Below are positions 23,557 through 36,842 of a stretch of DNA of 64,000 nt, piece by piece. The stretch lies in NCBI GenBank assembly GCA_033961575.1, contig CM066736.1:10759501-10823500 (forward strand), given 5' to 3'. A program made the position numbers and the translations under genes. How positions within the stretch are numbered: position 1 is the first letter of the stretch; every line of letters starts with the position of its first letter. The notes below the pieces were generated by a model, which saw only the letters and a list, made by a program, of their open reading frames with translations, searched no databases and was not told the DNA's origin. The stretch is from Aselliscus stoliczkanus. Taxonomy: Eukaryota > Chordata > Mammalia > Chiroptera > Hipposideridae.

Positions 23557-25743
23557 AAGAAATCTAAATCAGTAGTTATTTTCTAAAATGAGCATTAACA
23601 TGTATCACCAAATTTCTGTTTTCTGGAAATAAAGTCAGCTATTTGGGTTCTTAACAGTATATTACACCTACCATATGAGAAAGTCTGGCAACAAAATCAG
23701 CTACTTTAGAAGGTAAGTGCCTATCTTAGGGAGTCCTATTCATTTTCCATCTTGAATATTCCTTGAGTTTTATCATATAAACTACCAAAACAAGCTACTT
23801 ATCTAAGCAGACTCATTAGAAAAGTTTTCTAAGAACAAATACTTCTTTTACGAATCAAATTTACAAAATTTGCTAAAGAAGCCGGTTTATTAATTTACAC
23901 ATATCAAAGTATGAGTTCTCATGAGAATCATTCCACTGTTTAATTAAATGTTATAGGATCTTGCAGACAGACTCAAGAGTAGCACCATCTGTCTGGGTTA
24001 CAAAGCTCAGTTTCACTATGATATCTCCAAACAGCAACAAAATATCATTGTTATAGGTATCTCTCTCAAGTTAATTTATAGACAACAAACGAATTTGGTC
24101 TATTTGGGATCACAAAACTTGATTCAATCCATGCAGTTGATTACACTTTGTATGTAAACCAATATATTTTGAAAAATGTTTTTAATAACTTAAAACTTCA
24201 GTTAAGAACTTGTATTTCAGAAAATATTTATGGTCAGCAGTAGCTAAGATGTAGATTTATGCTCTCATATAAACTGTAAATGTTAAACTGCTCAGGTGTT
24301 ACATAAATCTGTAAAATTAAAAAGTGCCTGCTGTTATTTGTTTAGGATAATCATCATATAAGTAATTTTTCCGAAAACATCTACAGGTCTAGAATTATAT
24401 CACCACACTTTCTGATAGGGTTTCAACTGCCTTTATTTTAATGTGAGAAATACTTTTTTAAAAAAAAAAAACAAAGAAAAATCATCTATGTACTCTGAAG
24501 AATACAGAGACAAAGCTGAGAAAAATCTCATATTCCTGAATTCAAAAATAGAAAGTAATACTTGCCACTGCAACTCCTAATCAAAACAGCTGTCAGGCAG
24601 GCCTGCTACAGGGAAAGCAGCCTCTGCACCTCTCCTGACACTGACTTTTAAGGCACATTAAGATGAAGTGAAACCCTAAATACATGAGTGCCATTGTCCT
24701 GATCTTCAACTGTGAAAGAAACTGCACAGGAAAGGGATGCTTACTGGGCAGTCCCACATGAGTAAAAAGCAACACTAAGTGGGCAATGGTTAAGAGCGTT
24801 GGCCTCATAGACCAAACTTTCTGTTAAAACCTTAGGAGATTATCTCAACAGGATACTTCATTTATCCCAAAGCTTTTCTTAAAGATTACTTCGGTCTGGC
24901 CAAGAATGGACCTCAGGATGATATCTGAAGTTTGCCAGACAGGGTACAATTTACAATTCTACTCTCCCCTGGTGATAATTTGCCTTGATCCTCAGAAAGC
25001 AAAAATGCCACCCCCATTTAATTTGTCCAAATGTCTAGTCTTACCAATCAATAGACCACTGAATCCACCTTCACAGAAACTGTATGAAAACCAAGTACAC
25101 TGAAGCACTAGGCTCAGCACCTGGGAGGCAGCCATACAAGCAGGCAGGAATTCTTGGCACGCATCTACAATGTACATATGCCAATATTGCCCAAAGTAGA
25201 GTTCTTCTCAGGGTTTTTGCTCATCGTCAGTAAGACCCCCATCAGAAGGTACTGAATTGCTGACTTAGGCAACACGTTAGAGCAGAAAACACAACTAAAA
25301 TAATAAATTACAAAGAGAGAAGACACAACACTGACCAATGAAGCAACCTTTTAAAATAAGATTTTCTGGGGTGATTGACTAAACTCTCTCTAAAAGCAAT
25401 TCCAAAGGAAAAGGACTAAAAAGTACTATGAAGAATGGCAGATGCCATTCTTTTTGACTCATTTCAAGGGGGCTTACTTTGAAAAATACTTCTCATTTGG
25501 ACAGATGTGTGTCAGTTCTGGGTATAACCAGCTCAAAAATCACTTTTATAACTGTAAATTGTACAGCTTAAGTGATATTTGACCTACTAAAAATGACCAT
25601 TAAAGGGAAACAAAAATAAAGAGAGTTGATTGCAACAAGCAAAACACATCAAGTAAAATATACAATTTTTAGCTAACACTTTTTTAAAATAGCTATTCAG
25701 GCTCAAGCTCAATATCTTTAATCTTTGAATTTAAAAAGTACTT
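23557..25743. other. Intronic sequence, nothing recognised
   Basis: A+T-rich intron. No gene or lineage SINE. The frames at 24593-25177 are short, overlapping and featureless. Confidence 0.5.
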
Positions 25744-25861
25744 GGGCCGGCCGAGTGGCACAGTCTTTCAGCACTGGTTTGGGAAGCCAGTGGCCCTGGT
25801 TCAGGTCCCACATATGAGGGCCAGTGACACTGCCCGAAAAAAAAAAAGAAAAAAAAAAAAA
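25744..25861 (+). mobile_element. Short tRNA-headed SINE
   Basis: GGGCCGGCCGAGTGGCACAG head, 'GGGCCAGTGACACTGCCC', then A-rich tail. Flanking sequence AAAAAGTACTT / AAAAAGTTCTC suggests the target duplication. Confidence 0.9.
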
Positions 25862-27091
25862 GTTCTCAAGCTACAACTGAGACTGTCCCCACTTCCTTCA
25901 CACCTATTCATTTCTTACTTCTTCACATCGTTTATTTCTAAAGAGGCTGTCTTACTCTTTTCCAGTGCTACCACTGGGTTCTTGATACCATCTCCAGCCA
26001 AACTTCTTTAATCAACTATCAACTTTTTTCTTTTCTTCCGTCTTTGTTTCTATCTCTCCCCTATTGATACTCGTAAGTCTACAAACACAAATGAGGCTCT
26101 CGCTTGCTAAAAAATTTCTTTCTTTCAATCTCTTACCCTCCCCACTCTCACGTCACTGGCTGCTTCACAATCAACCTTCTTCAAATGAAAAGTATAGCAT
26201 TCATTCATTCCACAACCCACTATAATTTAGATTCTACCCTCAACAGTCAAATGTAATGATTTCAACTAAGTACCAAGCTGCCCAAACAGCAAACTTCCTC
26301 ATCTTTCACCCTTTACCTATCCCTTGCGAAGTCCACCACTTCGAAAATCATGATTATTCACTTTCTTTATTTTTATGTCAGAGAAAGCAAACTGCATTGC
26401 CTACTTAAAGCAAATATAACATATACAATCATGACCTCAATGTCTAGGCTTCATGAGAAATAATCCTGGACCAAAATTTAATTTGTTTTAAATGCACAAA
26501 ATTTAAAGAATGATGGGTTACACAGTTCAACAATTCTAATTTGTCTATGTAAGAGAGCAATCCTAGAAAGGCTTTTAAAAACATTATTAAATGTAATAGC
26601 ATTTAACACACTTCTTTTTCCTCAATTCATTTCTCATAATACTTTCTATATCATCTTGGATTGTCTCCCACTTTTAGTTTCATATCCCATCTGCTCATTT
26701 AAGATTCACGTCTGTCCAGTTTCTGAAATATTTGTCACTTTAGTCATTAGCATTTTGTGTAATATAGCAGTTTTTTTAAAGTTCAGAACTGAATTATTTT
26801 AGAAAACTGATTTTAAACATCACCATTTCTTAATCTAAATTGGCCTGCCCCCACTTCAAATTTTCCACTTAACAAAAATTAGGTTTCAGTAAGTTTTCGT
26901 ACTGTTTTTTAAAAGGAAATCAAGAACCAAGACCATAAATTAGAAGCGCTCTCCTACCTACCACTTTAGTCAATATTCTGAAGGACAGACTCGGAGTTGT
27001 CAACTGAGCTGCCAAAGAAGATCCTGTCCACTCCTCTCCAGCAAACCACAACCCTCCAGTCCTTCAAGATCCAGTTTAAAACTCCCCTTGT
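25862..27091. other. Intronic sequence, possible old repeat debris
   Basis: The pyrimidine-rich stretch 25870-26340 looks like a decayed interspersed repeat, but I cannot name it. No gene seen. Confidence 0.4.
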
Positions 27092-27530
27092 GGGCCGGCC
27101 AAGTGGCGCATTGGTTAAGAGCTGGTTTTGGGACACCAGCGGCCCCAGTTTGGGTCCCACATATGAGGGCCAGTGACACTGCCCTCTACAGCTAACAACA
27201 GCTCCACCTGGAGCTGGGCTGTGTGAGCCCCAGCGACGGTGTAGGCTGCAGCCCCTGCTGCAGTGGGCTGCCACAGGCTACAGTGAGTGGCCGGCAGCCA
27301 GCGTGAGCTGCCAATAGCTGCGATGAGCAGCCATCCAGAGGCCGGCGACCGATCTGCCTCATCCAGGAAGAGCTCAATGATGATACCAGCATGGGCCAGT
27401 GAAGCAACGTCCTCCACAGCTAGACTGAAGAACAGGAGGACAGTAACTTGTCTGTTCCCCTTCCCTGACTCCCCAATGCTGTTCCCCTCCCCCAATTCCC
27501 CAATAAAATCTTTAAAAAAAAAAAAAAAAA
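27092..27530 (+). mobile_element. Long tRNA-headed SINE
   Basis: Complete long form with the original 'CCCACATATGAGGG' head, 'CTCCACAGCTAGACTGAAGA' block and 'CCCAATAAAATCTTT' tail. Flanks ACTCCCCTTGT / CCTCCCCTTCT are the probable target duplication. It is the last lineage SINE before the promoter. Confidence 0.93.
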
Positions 27531-30500
27531 CCTCCCCTTCTGAGTTTGCTGGCTACAAGATACCATACTGCCTGTCCATGTTGCTCTCCCTCTCCCCTAC
27601 AACACAGCATCTTACAAATTAAATAGTACACGTAGGTCTTTTTCTCACACATGAGGCCCTTAACCCTTCTGTAAACCCAAACCAGGTGTTAATCATTTCT
27701 GACATGTGCACATTATTCGCCAATGAATTGTATGTCCAAGTTTCTCAAACATAACATACAAAAAACTTAACATTTCTAAATACTAGTTTATTGGCTACCC
27801 CATCTAATCTCACCCCCCCCCCATTTCCTTTTTCATTTCACTAGGGCTCAGAAGTACTCATTTACCACACAAAATAGCAAGTAGAAAGCTTGTCTCTAGT
27901 GGTGAGTGAAGGAGAGAAAAAAAAAGGTAAGGGAAGAGCTAAAGTGCAAAGAAATACAAAATCTTTTCCTAATGACATCACAGGACCTGCCACTACTCTC
28001 AGGGTTTTAACAAGTATTATCAGCAAAGAGGAAGCAGCGGTCAATTCCTCCAGGAAAGTAAGGGGAAACCTGTCTCAATCCTTGCCCCGAAACTGCTGCC
28101 CTTCCCGCCGGGGCATCCTCGCCTCTCCACTCCCCCTTCCAGCCTCGCCTTTAGAGGGAAATCCTGGCCTAGGCCAGGGCCTAGAGCCTGGGCAGGCTTC
28201 ACGCCCACGGCCTGGAGCCAAGAAGGGTTTTAGGGAGTGCCTGCGCTGACTGCCAACCACAGTCAGAGGAAAGGTGCTCCTGACATTCTAAACAGGAACA
28301 ATAAATGCAAGTTCATTCCCATAAAAACCCTGCCATAAATAGCATTTGAGTTCTCTAACCCAAGTATTTAAGTACCATACAATGTAAACAGGCTAACCAT
28401 CATTTGCAGCAACAGAAGTAAGGGTAGGTTGTTTTATGTGAAAACAAACTTACAAATTAACTTTTTCTAATACTTTAGAATGCTGGAGACCACCTCATGT
28501 ACCACTCTACACCTCTGGATAAAAACCTGGGATTCATATTCAACATGACTAATACAAAAACTACAAATTTGGGGGAAGGGAGTGAAGGGGTAGCTTTCCT
28601 TCCTTCAGCAAGGTCTAAACAACATTTTTAGATGTTGCCACATTACTAAATGGAAAATAGAAATTAGCTGGCAATTGAGGATACATACTTCGTTCAAACA
28701 TAGTAAGGGTTGTGACATGTGTGTCAGACTAAAATGTGAATTAGTCTTTAAAAAGAAAAATATATTTATTAAGTACTATTTCTGACATTCCCTGAGACAA
28801 ATCTCAAAATGTTAATAGAACTGCTATTTAAAGTTCAAAGAGCACTCCAGAGCTGCCAAGGAATTAATAGCTTAAACTACCAAATAAGAGCCAGAGTTCA
28901 ATTTCCAATCTCAGCTAGTCATAGCTCAGGGATGGTACAGCAAAATCACCTAGCATATTAAAGACACTATGCAATTATGAATCATATATACAAATGAGAA
29001 GTTATAACATCTAAAGATGAATTTCAAGTTTTTCTTCTCAATCACAGCTTATTTGAGGACAGACACAAGAAGAACAATTTAATCTTCTGCTCCCCCAAAA
29101 AAGAACAAATACGATCTAACTGCCATATTTAAAACAAGCAATTTTGCCACTCCAACTTCCCAGTTAACTGCCTAAAAGCTACTCAAAAGCTTTAGTTGGT
29201 TGTAATTTGCTAGATGTCTCTTCCTATTAAAGAACATTATCTAATCATCCAAAGCACTTTTCTTGAAAAGCATTCAAAATGATTTTGCATATTTCCTCCC
29301 TTCCGCACTTCCATCGAGGTTACAGAAAGAGAAACTGAGGCACAGAACCATTATGCAACCGACCTGATCTGACTAGTCACTAGAAAAAACTTGAATAACA
29401 CTCAGCTTTCCTTATTACTAGTTCACTGCCCATTTTCCTGGGCTCATGAAAAGTAATCTTAAACTGGAGGTTGAGTAAAAGCCCTCCAAACCAGCGTTAA
29501 CAATGGAAATGAAGGAATCCCAGATCAAGCCCCAAACAAAATCTCCAAGAGGCTCCAAAAGCTATAGGTTGTCTAACACAATAGAAAAATCTAAACACTA
29601 ACTGAATTCCTATCCCTTTGAGGTATGATAAGCACACATCTCTTGATCAGTTGGAATTCTCTTTAATAAAGATTTTCTAGAGCTCATATAAAATATTACC
29701 AAACCACAGTCCATACTCGTATAGCCTAGATCATTATATTCAGAACACAGAGCTAAATAACATCTGAATAAGTTCAAAGAAAAATAACATAATTATTATC
29801 AGGAGCTAAATGAGCAATAAGAACTCCCTTAGGGAGTAAGATGGAGAAAAAAATAGTCCCGTAATTCATTCATTTAATAAATAGTTAATGGGCACCTAAC
29901 TATGAAGAGAATGCAAAGATGATTTAAACAGGGTCACTGCCTGACAGAAGCTCCTATGTTTGTCAGAGGCACATAGAAGGAGGTACACATAAGGAGCAAG
30001 AGTGACTAGCTCTGCTTGTGGGAGTCAGGGAAAGCTTCACAGAGGAGATGACATTTGACCTATTTAAAAGATGAGTAGGACTGTGCCAGGCATATACACA
30101 TACCAAAAAAAATAAAAAAATAAAAAAAAAACCCTACGAGGTGATTCCTGAGTTAGATATATGTATGTTTTCCTTATTTCTCTTCAGGACATTAAAATTC
30201 AATCATGAGAACTGCCAACACAAAACGTTTTTTCACACCAATTATACTCTTTTGAATACCTTACTTATTAGCTCTCAACTTAAGCCCAGATGGATTTAAT
30301 CATCTTTCTTATTAATTAAATAATGTGGAACTATCTGAGGAAACTTTATGTGTCTTATGCAAAAAATATTTCCTCAGAAATTATTCAACGTTTTTGGGGG
30401 TGGGAAGGTTACAGTAATGAAGTTTAATACTCTTTTAGATGACTGATCTTTGAAATGTCCACTCAATATTATAAAATTTCTGTTCACAATTATTTCATTT

Positions 30501-33500
30501 GAAAAAAATCATTTCCTCAAATTTAATTTTAATATTAAATGTCTTAAATGTATCAATTAATACAGTGATGTAATACAGACTAAGACTTAATTATTAAAGA
30601 GGTCTAGTAAAGATTGAGAAAAGTATATTTACCTGCAAGTTTACATAATTTTCTTGATATTCCTCTCTCCATTTTTTAAGTTAACATTACAAATTTAGAC
30701 TATGCAAAATAAAGACACAAATGAAATTTTAACATAATCAACTCAGGAGGTTCATTTAACAGTAATGGAATTTTGCCATACTGAAAAAAGTACAAAATGT
30801 ACAAAGCTGTCAACCAGGGCTCTGTGCTATTTCACAGTAGTAGAAATACGGTTTTAATAAGATCCTACCACAATTCATCTAGAATGAGAAAATAAAACAC
30901 ATAATAAACCGGGGTATGGAGATGCCAATGACATAACATTTTCCCTTGGACACAAGAGATTCTCCTGATTCTCATCTAGAAAGAAAGAAAAAAAGTTACC
31001 TTTCTTCTTTTTTTGACTGGAATCTAAATGTACTCTAAAAAGACATTTTATTAGCTTAAAGGAGGAAAACAACTCTACTCCAACAAACATAACTAAAACA
31101 TGCTAACATAAATATGAGTAAAACAGGAGTTCCTAAAAGACTACCATAGCCAATTTAAGAGGACAGACTCTATTCCATACTACAGATGATTTCAAAAATC
31201 AAATAACAAAACAGTGTAGTAGAACAGCGGAACTGTCTCTGAAATAAACAAATGAGTCACATTTTAACAGAATTTAAAACTATTTTTATATCAACTGAAG
31301 CAAAGATAGAAAACTATGATGTACATCAGTGGCTTTATACTAAATAAAAATTGGTCAGGCATTCATGTTTCTTTCATGCAAATAAGCCTGAATTTACAAT
31401 TCCTCGTTTATGTTAATATTTACCAAGATTAATGGAAAATCATCTCCCCTATGTAATGAAGTGAATTCCCCCAGCAGAACAAAGCTAACACCTTCAAATC
31501 TTTCGAATAAACAATGAGAGCATATACTATAAAAGGAAATTATCTGAACAAGATCAGAAAGAAGTTAAATGACACAGGTAGGGGGAAAAAGTCCTAGATT
31601 CCAGAATATTTTACAAATACTGATTCATTAATTCCAAAACTCTAAGCAAGTCCTATGAAACAAATATGTGTGTGAATGCTGTTTTTAAAACTATACCCCA
31701 CAGCACATTTTGAGGCTACCTAATTACCTCACTTTGCAATGCATCAAACGTAATTTCTCGGAACAGGCATGTTTATAAAATGACAAAATAGAAATTCTGG
31801 TAGCCAACACTACACAACACACACAGTCTGGAAAGCAGACTAGCACACAATACATTTTAAACAAATGACACTAAGCAACGCTGCAGAAATTCTTTTTCTC
31901 CATTTCTAGTAAATAGCTGCAATGCACAGTTCAGTAATAATACCTAACATTCAACCATATTACTAATTATCATCAACTTTGTCTAACCTCCCTCACTGGC
32001 TGGCTAGCTTCTGTGAAATAAATGTATCACCTCCTCTCACAAAAAAAAAAAAACAAATCACTATCTTCTACTACTATACTAGTTTCAGGGAGGAGAACAT
32101 TACTGTTTTCTTCTTATCAAAACTAAGTTCAATAATTTGAGAAAAATATCTATTCTTTGAATCAAACTTTGAGAGACAGCTGAATTAACTGTTGTTCACA
32201 AACAAAACTCCAAATAAGCAATCTTATTACTACGTACACTGAGTTTCATCTCAATTTTAAGTAATTTGACAAGTATAACTACAGAATATATGTATCTTTT
32301 GCAAATGGTTATCATAATTTATAGCATATAGTACAAACTGGTGACAGAGTATCCTCTTTATGAATCTCAAGAGTAGACGAGATCCCTGAAAGTGTTTGAT
32401 GAATACAATTAACTCACAATTAACTAGGCTAAATTAGTGAACAAAAAAGATGAATCAATTTTTCCATCCCTAATTAATATAATCCACTACTATAACTTAA
32501 TGTTACTTAAAGGAATGCCTTAAGAGATTTTTTTTCCAAATAAATACCTAACCCAATCACGAACAAAATGACCAAAACATTCCAAAGAAAGTGCTACACT
32601 ATGTAAGCACCTGGCATAACCTCCATAAACACTTCTTGTCCTAAAGGCACCCCCATCTTTAGGCTCACAAAGAAGAAACAGACCCAACCTAACTTCCTCT
32701 CAATGTGCACTTCAAGCAATAACAACACAGCAATGTATTTTGTAGCACGCAAGTCTTGGGCACATTATTTTCTCTTTAAAATTACGAACTCATCACACGT
32801 ACAAATGGCTCTTTAAAACGGTCCAGTAAACTGTTACACTATGCCTTAAATTGCTGTCTATTATGTACTTAAAAATATTTACTAGCAATTGGAGGTTAAT
32901 ATGGCAACTATTACCGGGTGGCAATTATTGCTATTAAAAATATATAAATACTGTAACACCATGTGCTACTAACAACAAAAAGCTAAATAGAAAATACCCA
33001 TTAGCAAATTATAAACATTTTCATTACAGAAAATGAACCATCATGGAAAAAAAGATGTTTGAAATGTAAATACTAAACCTGGAAATTAGGATGGAAAACA
33101 AATACCCTGTATATGTATTTTGGCACTTGAGAAGACTAGAGAGACCATTCTTTTCCTCCTTTTCAATTAACAGTCCTCGCCATTTGGTTCTAGCTCAAAA
33201 GAATAGATCTCAAAGTTTCTACACTTACAACTATGTTCCCTTTCTGCAAAAACCAAATCTCTTAAGAAAAAAAGAGTCAAAAACAGATTACCTTAAAAGC
33301 TTCAAATATAGAATTAATGGTCCTTGATGGGTATTAAGTACTAATGTGTGTGTGTGCGCGCGCGCTTCACTTCAGGGAGGAAGAATTTGATATCACCACC
33401 CAATTACTTCATAGTCAGGGAGATTCCAAGCACATAAAACATGAATGTGGAGCATACGTACCTAAGAATTAGACTGCTTCATATCAAAGAGGATATACTT

Positions 33501-35555
33501 AAATCTAGTAAAGAATACAAAATTGCTTTTCTCCATATCATCTCAATAGAGAAACAAAACTAAAGATATACTTACATCTGGAAATTATAAATGTCTTCAC
33601 ACAAGGGTGAGTTGACATACCAAGTGCACTGAAGGCGGATTTAACACAAATGAATTATAACTGAGTGAATATGTAACAAGAGTCTCCCAGAAATGTGATG
33701 GACAGCATGAGAAAACAGTTTGGAGTCACAAAGGCACAGCCAGGTATGCATTTAATGCAGTAGCTAAAATTTCACAACAGTAAGAATAAGAAACATACAA
33801 TGACCCATATCATATATACACAATGGCATTTTCATGTTAGAAAAGGTGGGTAGGGGTTAACAGAGAATTTAGGAAATTTGATGCCACCAAAAGTGATGCA
33901 GTAGAAAACCAGTACGCAAAATAAGGACTAACAAAAATCTTAAGGCACCTGATTGCACAATCAACTTTTGCTAAACCATAACAAACACCTCAAGGTAATA
34001 CTAAGTAGGTGGGTCATTAGTGTGGTACATATTTAATCTCTAGTTTATATTTCGACCCACATAAATATGAGTATCTGGGTAAACTCTCTCTAAACAATAC
34101 TTTTCTCCGCTCAAAAAACTGCAGACCAAAAAGAAAAACATATGCCATTATTAAGTACATAGAGTTCTTACAACACATGCTTTATTTTGAACAGGTGATG
34201 ATTTTATCACCTTTGAATTAACTATTCTATACAATGTACTTCAGGCAACATATCTTTAGTATTCTAAGTTGTTGCAGCAATTGATTTTCAAGAAAAATTC
34301 TCAATTTGGAATGAGAACCATTTACAATAACCAGCAACTTTTTAACTGATTCATAATTTTTAAAGAAAATTAGCAACTTGTCCACCCTCCACATGCAAGT
34401 GAATGTGGACATTTTAGTCCATGCATTTCTGTAGTTATGAATTTCCAAGTTGCTAACTAAAGAATAATCCCGTTAAAAAAAAAAGATAAAAGAAATATAT
34501 CCTAAAGATTGGCTACACACATTATATACTTTCATTTGTCTACAAAACCTACTGTATATAAATCAGCCACATATACAAGAGACATTGCCAGTCAGCATGA
34601 TTTATGGTAATTTGGAGGATCTCTCCTCACTAATATTGGTCTACTTAGTTATTTTAATTACCTGTGAAAGTGTCAATGTGGTCACCAGCCGCCAAACAAA
34701 AACCATTTTAAATACCCCTTAATCAATATATTTGCTAATCTACGAAAGTCCCTGAACCTGACTGATACTAAATGATAGGCTGAGAGAGAGAAAAGAGAAG
34801 GCAGAATGAGTTTTATTCCCATATATCAAAAGATCAAGTGAAAATCATCACAGCACTGAGAGGAAGAATCACAACTTAAAACTGAATTTTAAGATTCAAT
34901 ATCTGAATAAAGATGTTGGAAGAAAAAACAAAAATCGACCTGATGTTACTATAGTGAAAGCAGGGATACTATGTCACTCAGTCTTGTAGATAAAAAAATC
35001 TCATGTTTTGATTTTTTTTATCTGCGTAATGAAACATATTTAATAAAATAACACTTACATTTGAAAAGTTGACAAGAATTTGTATTTACCCACTAGTCTC
35101 AAAGAAAAATGCATCTATGGTACTCATAATTAAATGTAACTAATTACAATTTCAACACTAAATTATCTATCCAGTGTAAACAAGGATTAAGAGAAAATAA
35201 TGTTTCTATCTACAGCAGAGGTTACAGAAAACAATTTCCACAATGCATGCTGTCCAAAGGGCAGTCCCCCACCCCACAAAAAAAGGGTCCACAACTTAAA
35301 ATAAGTTGGGTTTGTTTTTTTTTTAAAGGCTAAATGAAACAAACCGTTTAGCCAATTTTCCAATTATAGTCTACGCTTGAAACGTAATTGCCTTACATCT
35401 GTTTACAAATCTTTGCTCAATATTTAAAACAAATTCGGAGTCTCCCAGGGCACATAGCTATACAGACAGCAACTCCTGCACAAAAGCACATATGTAAAAG
35501 ACCACGCACTGCCATTATTAGCCTCAACGCCAGGTTTTAACAACGCGAGTGTTTT
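27531..35555. other. Promoter-proximal intron 1 without lineage SINEs
   Basis: About 8 kb of A+T-rich intron (minus-strand gene) with no tRNA-headed SINE and no long LINE that I can see. At 29860-30085 there is a probable old interspersed repeat ('GGGAAAGCTTCACAGAGGAG', 'TGACATTTGACC'). At 28070-28250 a locally G+C-rich stretch stands out. No coding exon is recognisable. MED13L exon 2, which would begin with the conserved AELTGIKW-type residues, is not present. Confidence 0.6.
33345..33365. repeat. Alternating TG/CG tract
   Basis: TGTGTGTGTGTGCGCGCGCGC: a 21-bp alternating pyrimidine-purine run, the kind of sequence that can adopt Z-DNA. Confidence 0.9.
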
Positions 35556-35847
35556 CCGAGCTCTAGGTAATACGACCCCATAAAAGCAAGGATGGCATTT
35601 ACCACCGAATGTCCCTGCCACCGCCAGGGAAGCGTTCGCGGGAGCCCTGTATGCATTTTTCATTTCGATGCATCTAGACGCCTTCGCCGGGTGCCAGGCT
35701 TTCCCCGGAGAACAATTGACACCCAAACGGCTTCAAGATTCAGGCAGGCGATTGGAATCCGGGGAAAAAGTTGTCAATGATCCGCGAGCGAGCGCGAGCG
35801 AGGCGAAGGGAGATAAAAGCGATGGTATCAAGCCGCCCAGCTTGTTG

Positions 35848-35851
<4 letters not shown>

Positions 35852-35885
<34 letters not shown>
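35852..35885 (+). repeat. (GT)n microsatellite
   Basis: A pure TG run of 17 units at the intronic edge of the CpG island. Confidence 0.97.
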
Positions 35886-35886
<1 letters not shown>

Positions 35887-36138
35887 ATTCGTCGTCAGGA
35901 TAAAGAGCACAGTTTTTAAAAGACACGGGAGCAGAGAAAGAAGAAAAAGCGTCCTCCGCCTTCCGTCGGCTCGGCGCAATGGCTTTAGGGGGCTCCCCGG
36001 CGCGGGGAGCCCCGAGAGGCAGGCTTTCGGGTGCGAGAGTCCTTTGCTGACACCGTATCACCTTCCATCAAGTGTGTTCGGGGCGACAGGGCAGGTGTCA
36101 TGATGGAATTTTTAAAAAAAAAATTTTTCAAAAGGCAG

Positions 36139-36168
36139 GCGGGCGGGTGGGGGTGGGGGGTGGGGGGA
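36139..36168 (+). other. G-quadruplex-capable G tract
   Basis: A run of G blocks of three to six separated by single T residues (GGGTGGGGGTGGGGGGTGGG within it). It lies in the first 430 bases of MED13L intron 1; the transcript of that gene would carry the C-rich complement. Confidence 0.75.
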
Positions 36169-36560
36169 GAAGACGGCTGCTTATCGCCGGCGCGGGCAGC
36201 ACCAGGCAAAGCCTTTCACGTTCAGGAAAAAAAATACAATAAAATAAAATAATAAAAGGGGGGCCGGGGAAGGGGGCGCGATGGGCGCCGGGGCGGCCGC
36301 GGCTCCCAGTGCGGGCCCAGCCCCCGCAGCCCCGAGACTCCTGCCGGTGCCACGCCGAGCGCCGCGCTCAGCCATGGCTTTTAAAGAGCCCCATCCGCAC
36401 TGGACGGGCTCCAAGGCGAGCGGCGGCGGGGCGATCCAGAAGGGGGGCGCCCCGGCCCGCGGCGGGCGGAGAAAGTTGCGCGGCGGCGGCGGCGGCGGCC
36501 GGCCCCCCCGCCCCGCGCCCCCCGCCCGCGCCCCGCGCCCCCCGCCCCGCGGCCCCGGCG

Positions 36561-36566
36561 ACTCAC
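36561..36566 (-). promoter_or_regulatory. MED13L: MED13L exon 1 splice donor
   Basis: On the minus strand the exon ends ...TTCTCGCTG followed by GTGAGT, a near-consensus 5' splice site. It falls in phase 0, after codon 24. Confidence 0.92.
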
Positions 36567-36638
36567 CAGCGAGAAGAGGTTGGAGTGACAATCCTCCAGG
36601 CTCGCCCCGTTCGCCACCCAGTTCGCCGCCGCAGTCAT
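36567..36638 (-). CDS. MED13L: MED13L, first coding exon (24 codons)
   Basis: MED13L is a large nuclear subunit of the CDK8/CDK19 kinase module, which binds Mediator reversibly and controls RNA polymerase II transcription; MED13-type subunits link the kinase module to core Mediator. The minus strand from the ATG at 36638 reads [16 protein letters not shown], continuing through a CHSNLFSL motif. As I recall, this is the conserved N terminus of vertebrate MED13L; the paralogue MED13 starts differently ([16 protein letters not shown]). After codon 24 the exon stops exactly at a GTGAGT splice donor (36566-36561), so residues beyond this point in the open frame are intronic. The start has A at -3. 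The remaining exons lie outside the window, to the left, because intron 1 is very long. The part upstream in the island is 5' UTR or promoter. Heterozygous loss of the human gene causes a neurodevelopmental disorder. Confidence 0.93.
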
Positions 36639-36795
36639 GGTCCTCCGCGAGCCCGGCCGCCAGAGCGGGGCATGTCGGAGCGCGGCGCGCGAGGCGAGGC
36701 CGGGCCGGGCCGCCGCCGGGGGGGGCGCGGGGGGCGGCGGGCGGCGCCGCGCGGGGCGGGGGGCGGCGGGCCGGGCTCCTTCCTGCGGCCCGGGC

Positions 36796-36842
<47 letters not shown>

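Noticed and set aside
36381..36566. Continuation of the MED13L frame beyond codon 24
   Set aside because: It starts exactly after a GTGAGT donor and turns into low-complexity Arg/Gly/Ala sequence. It is intron, not protein.
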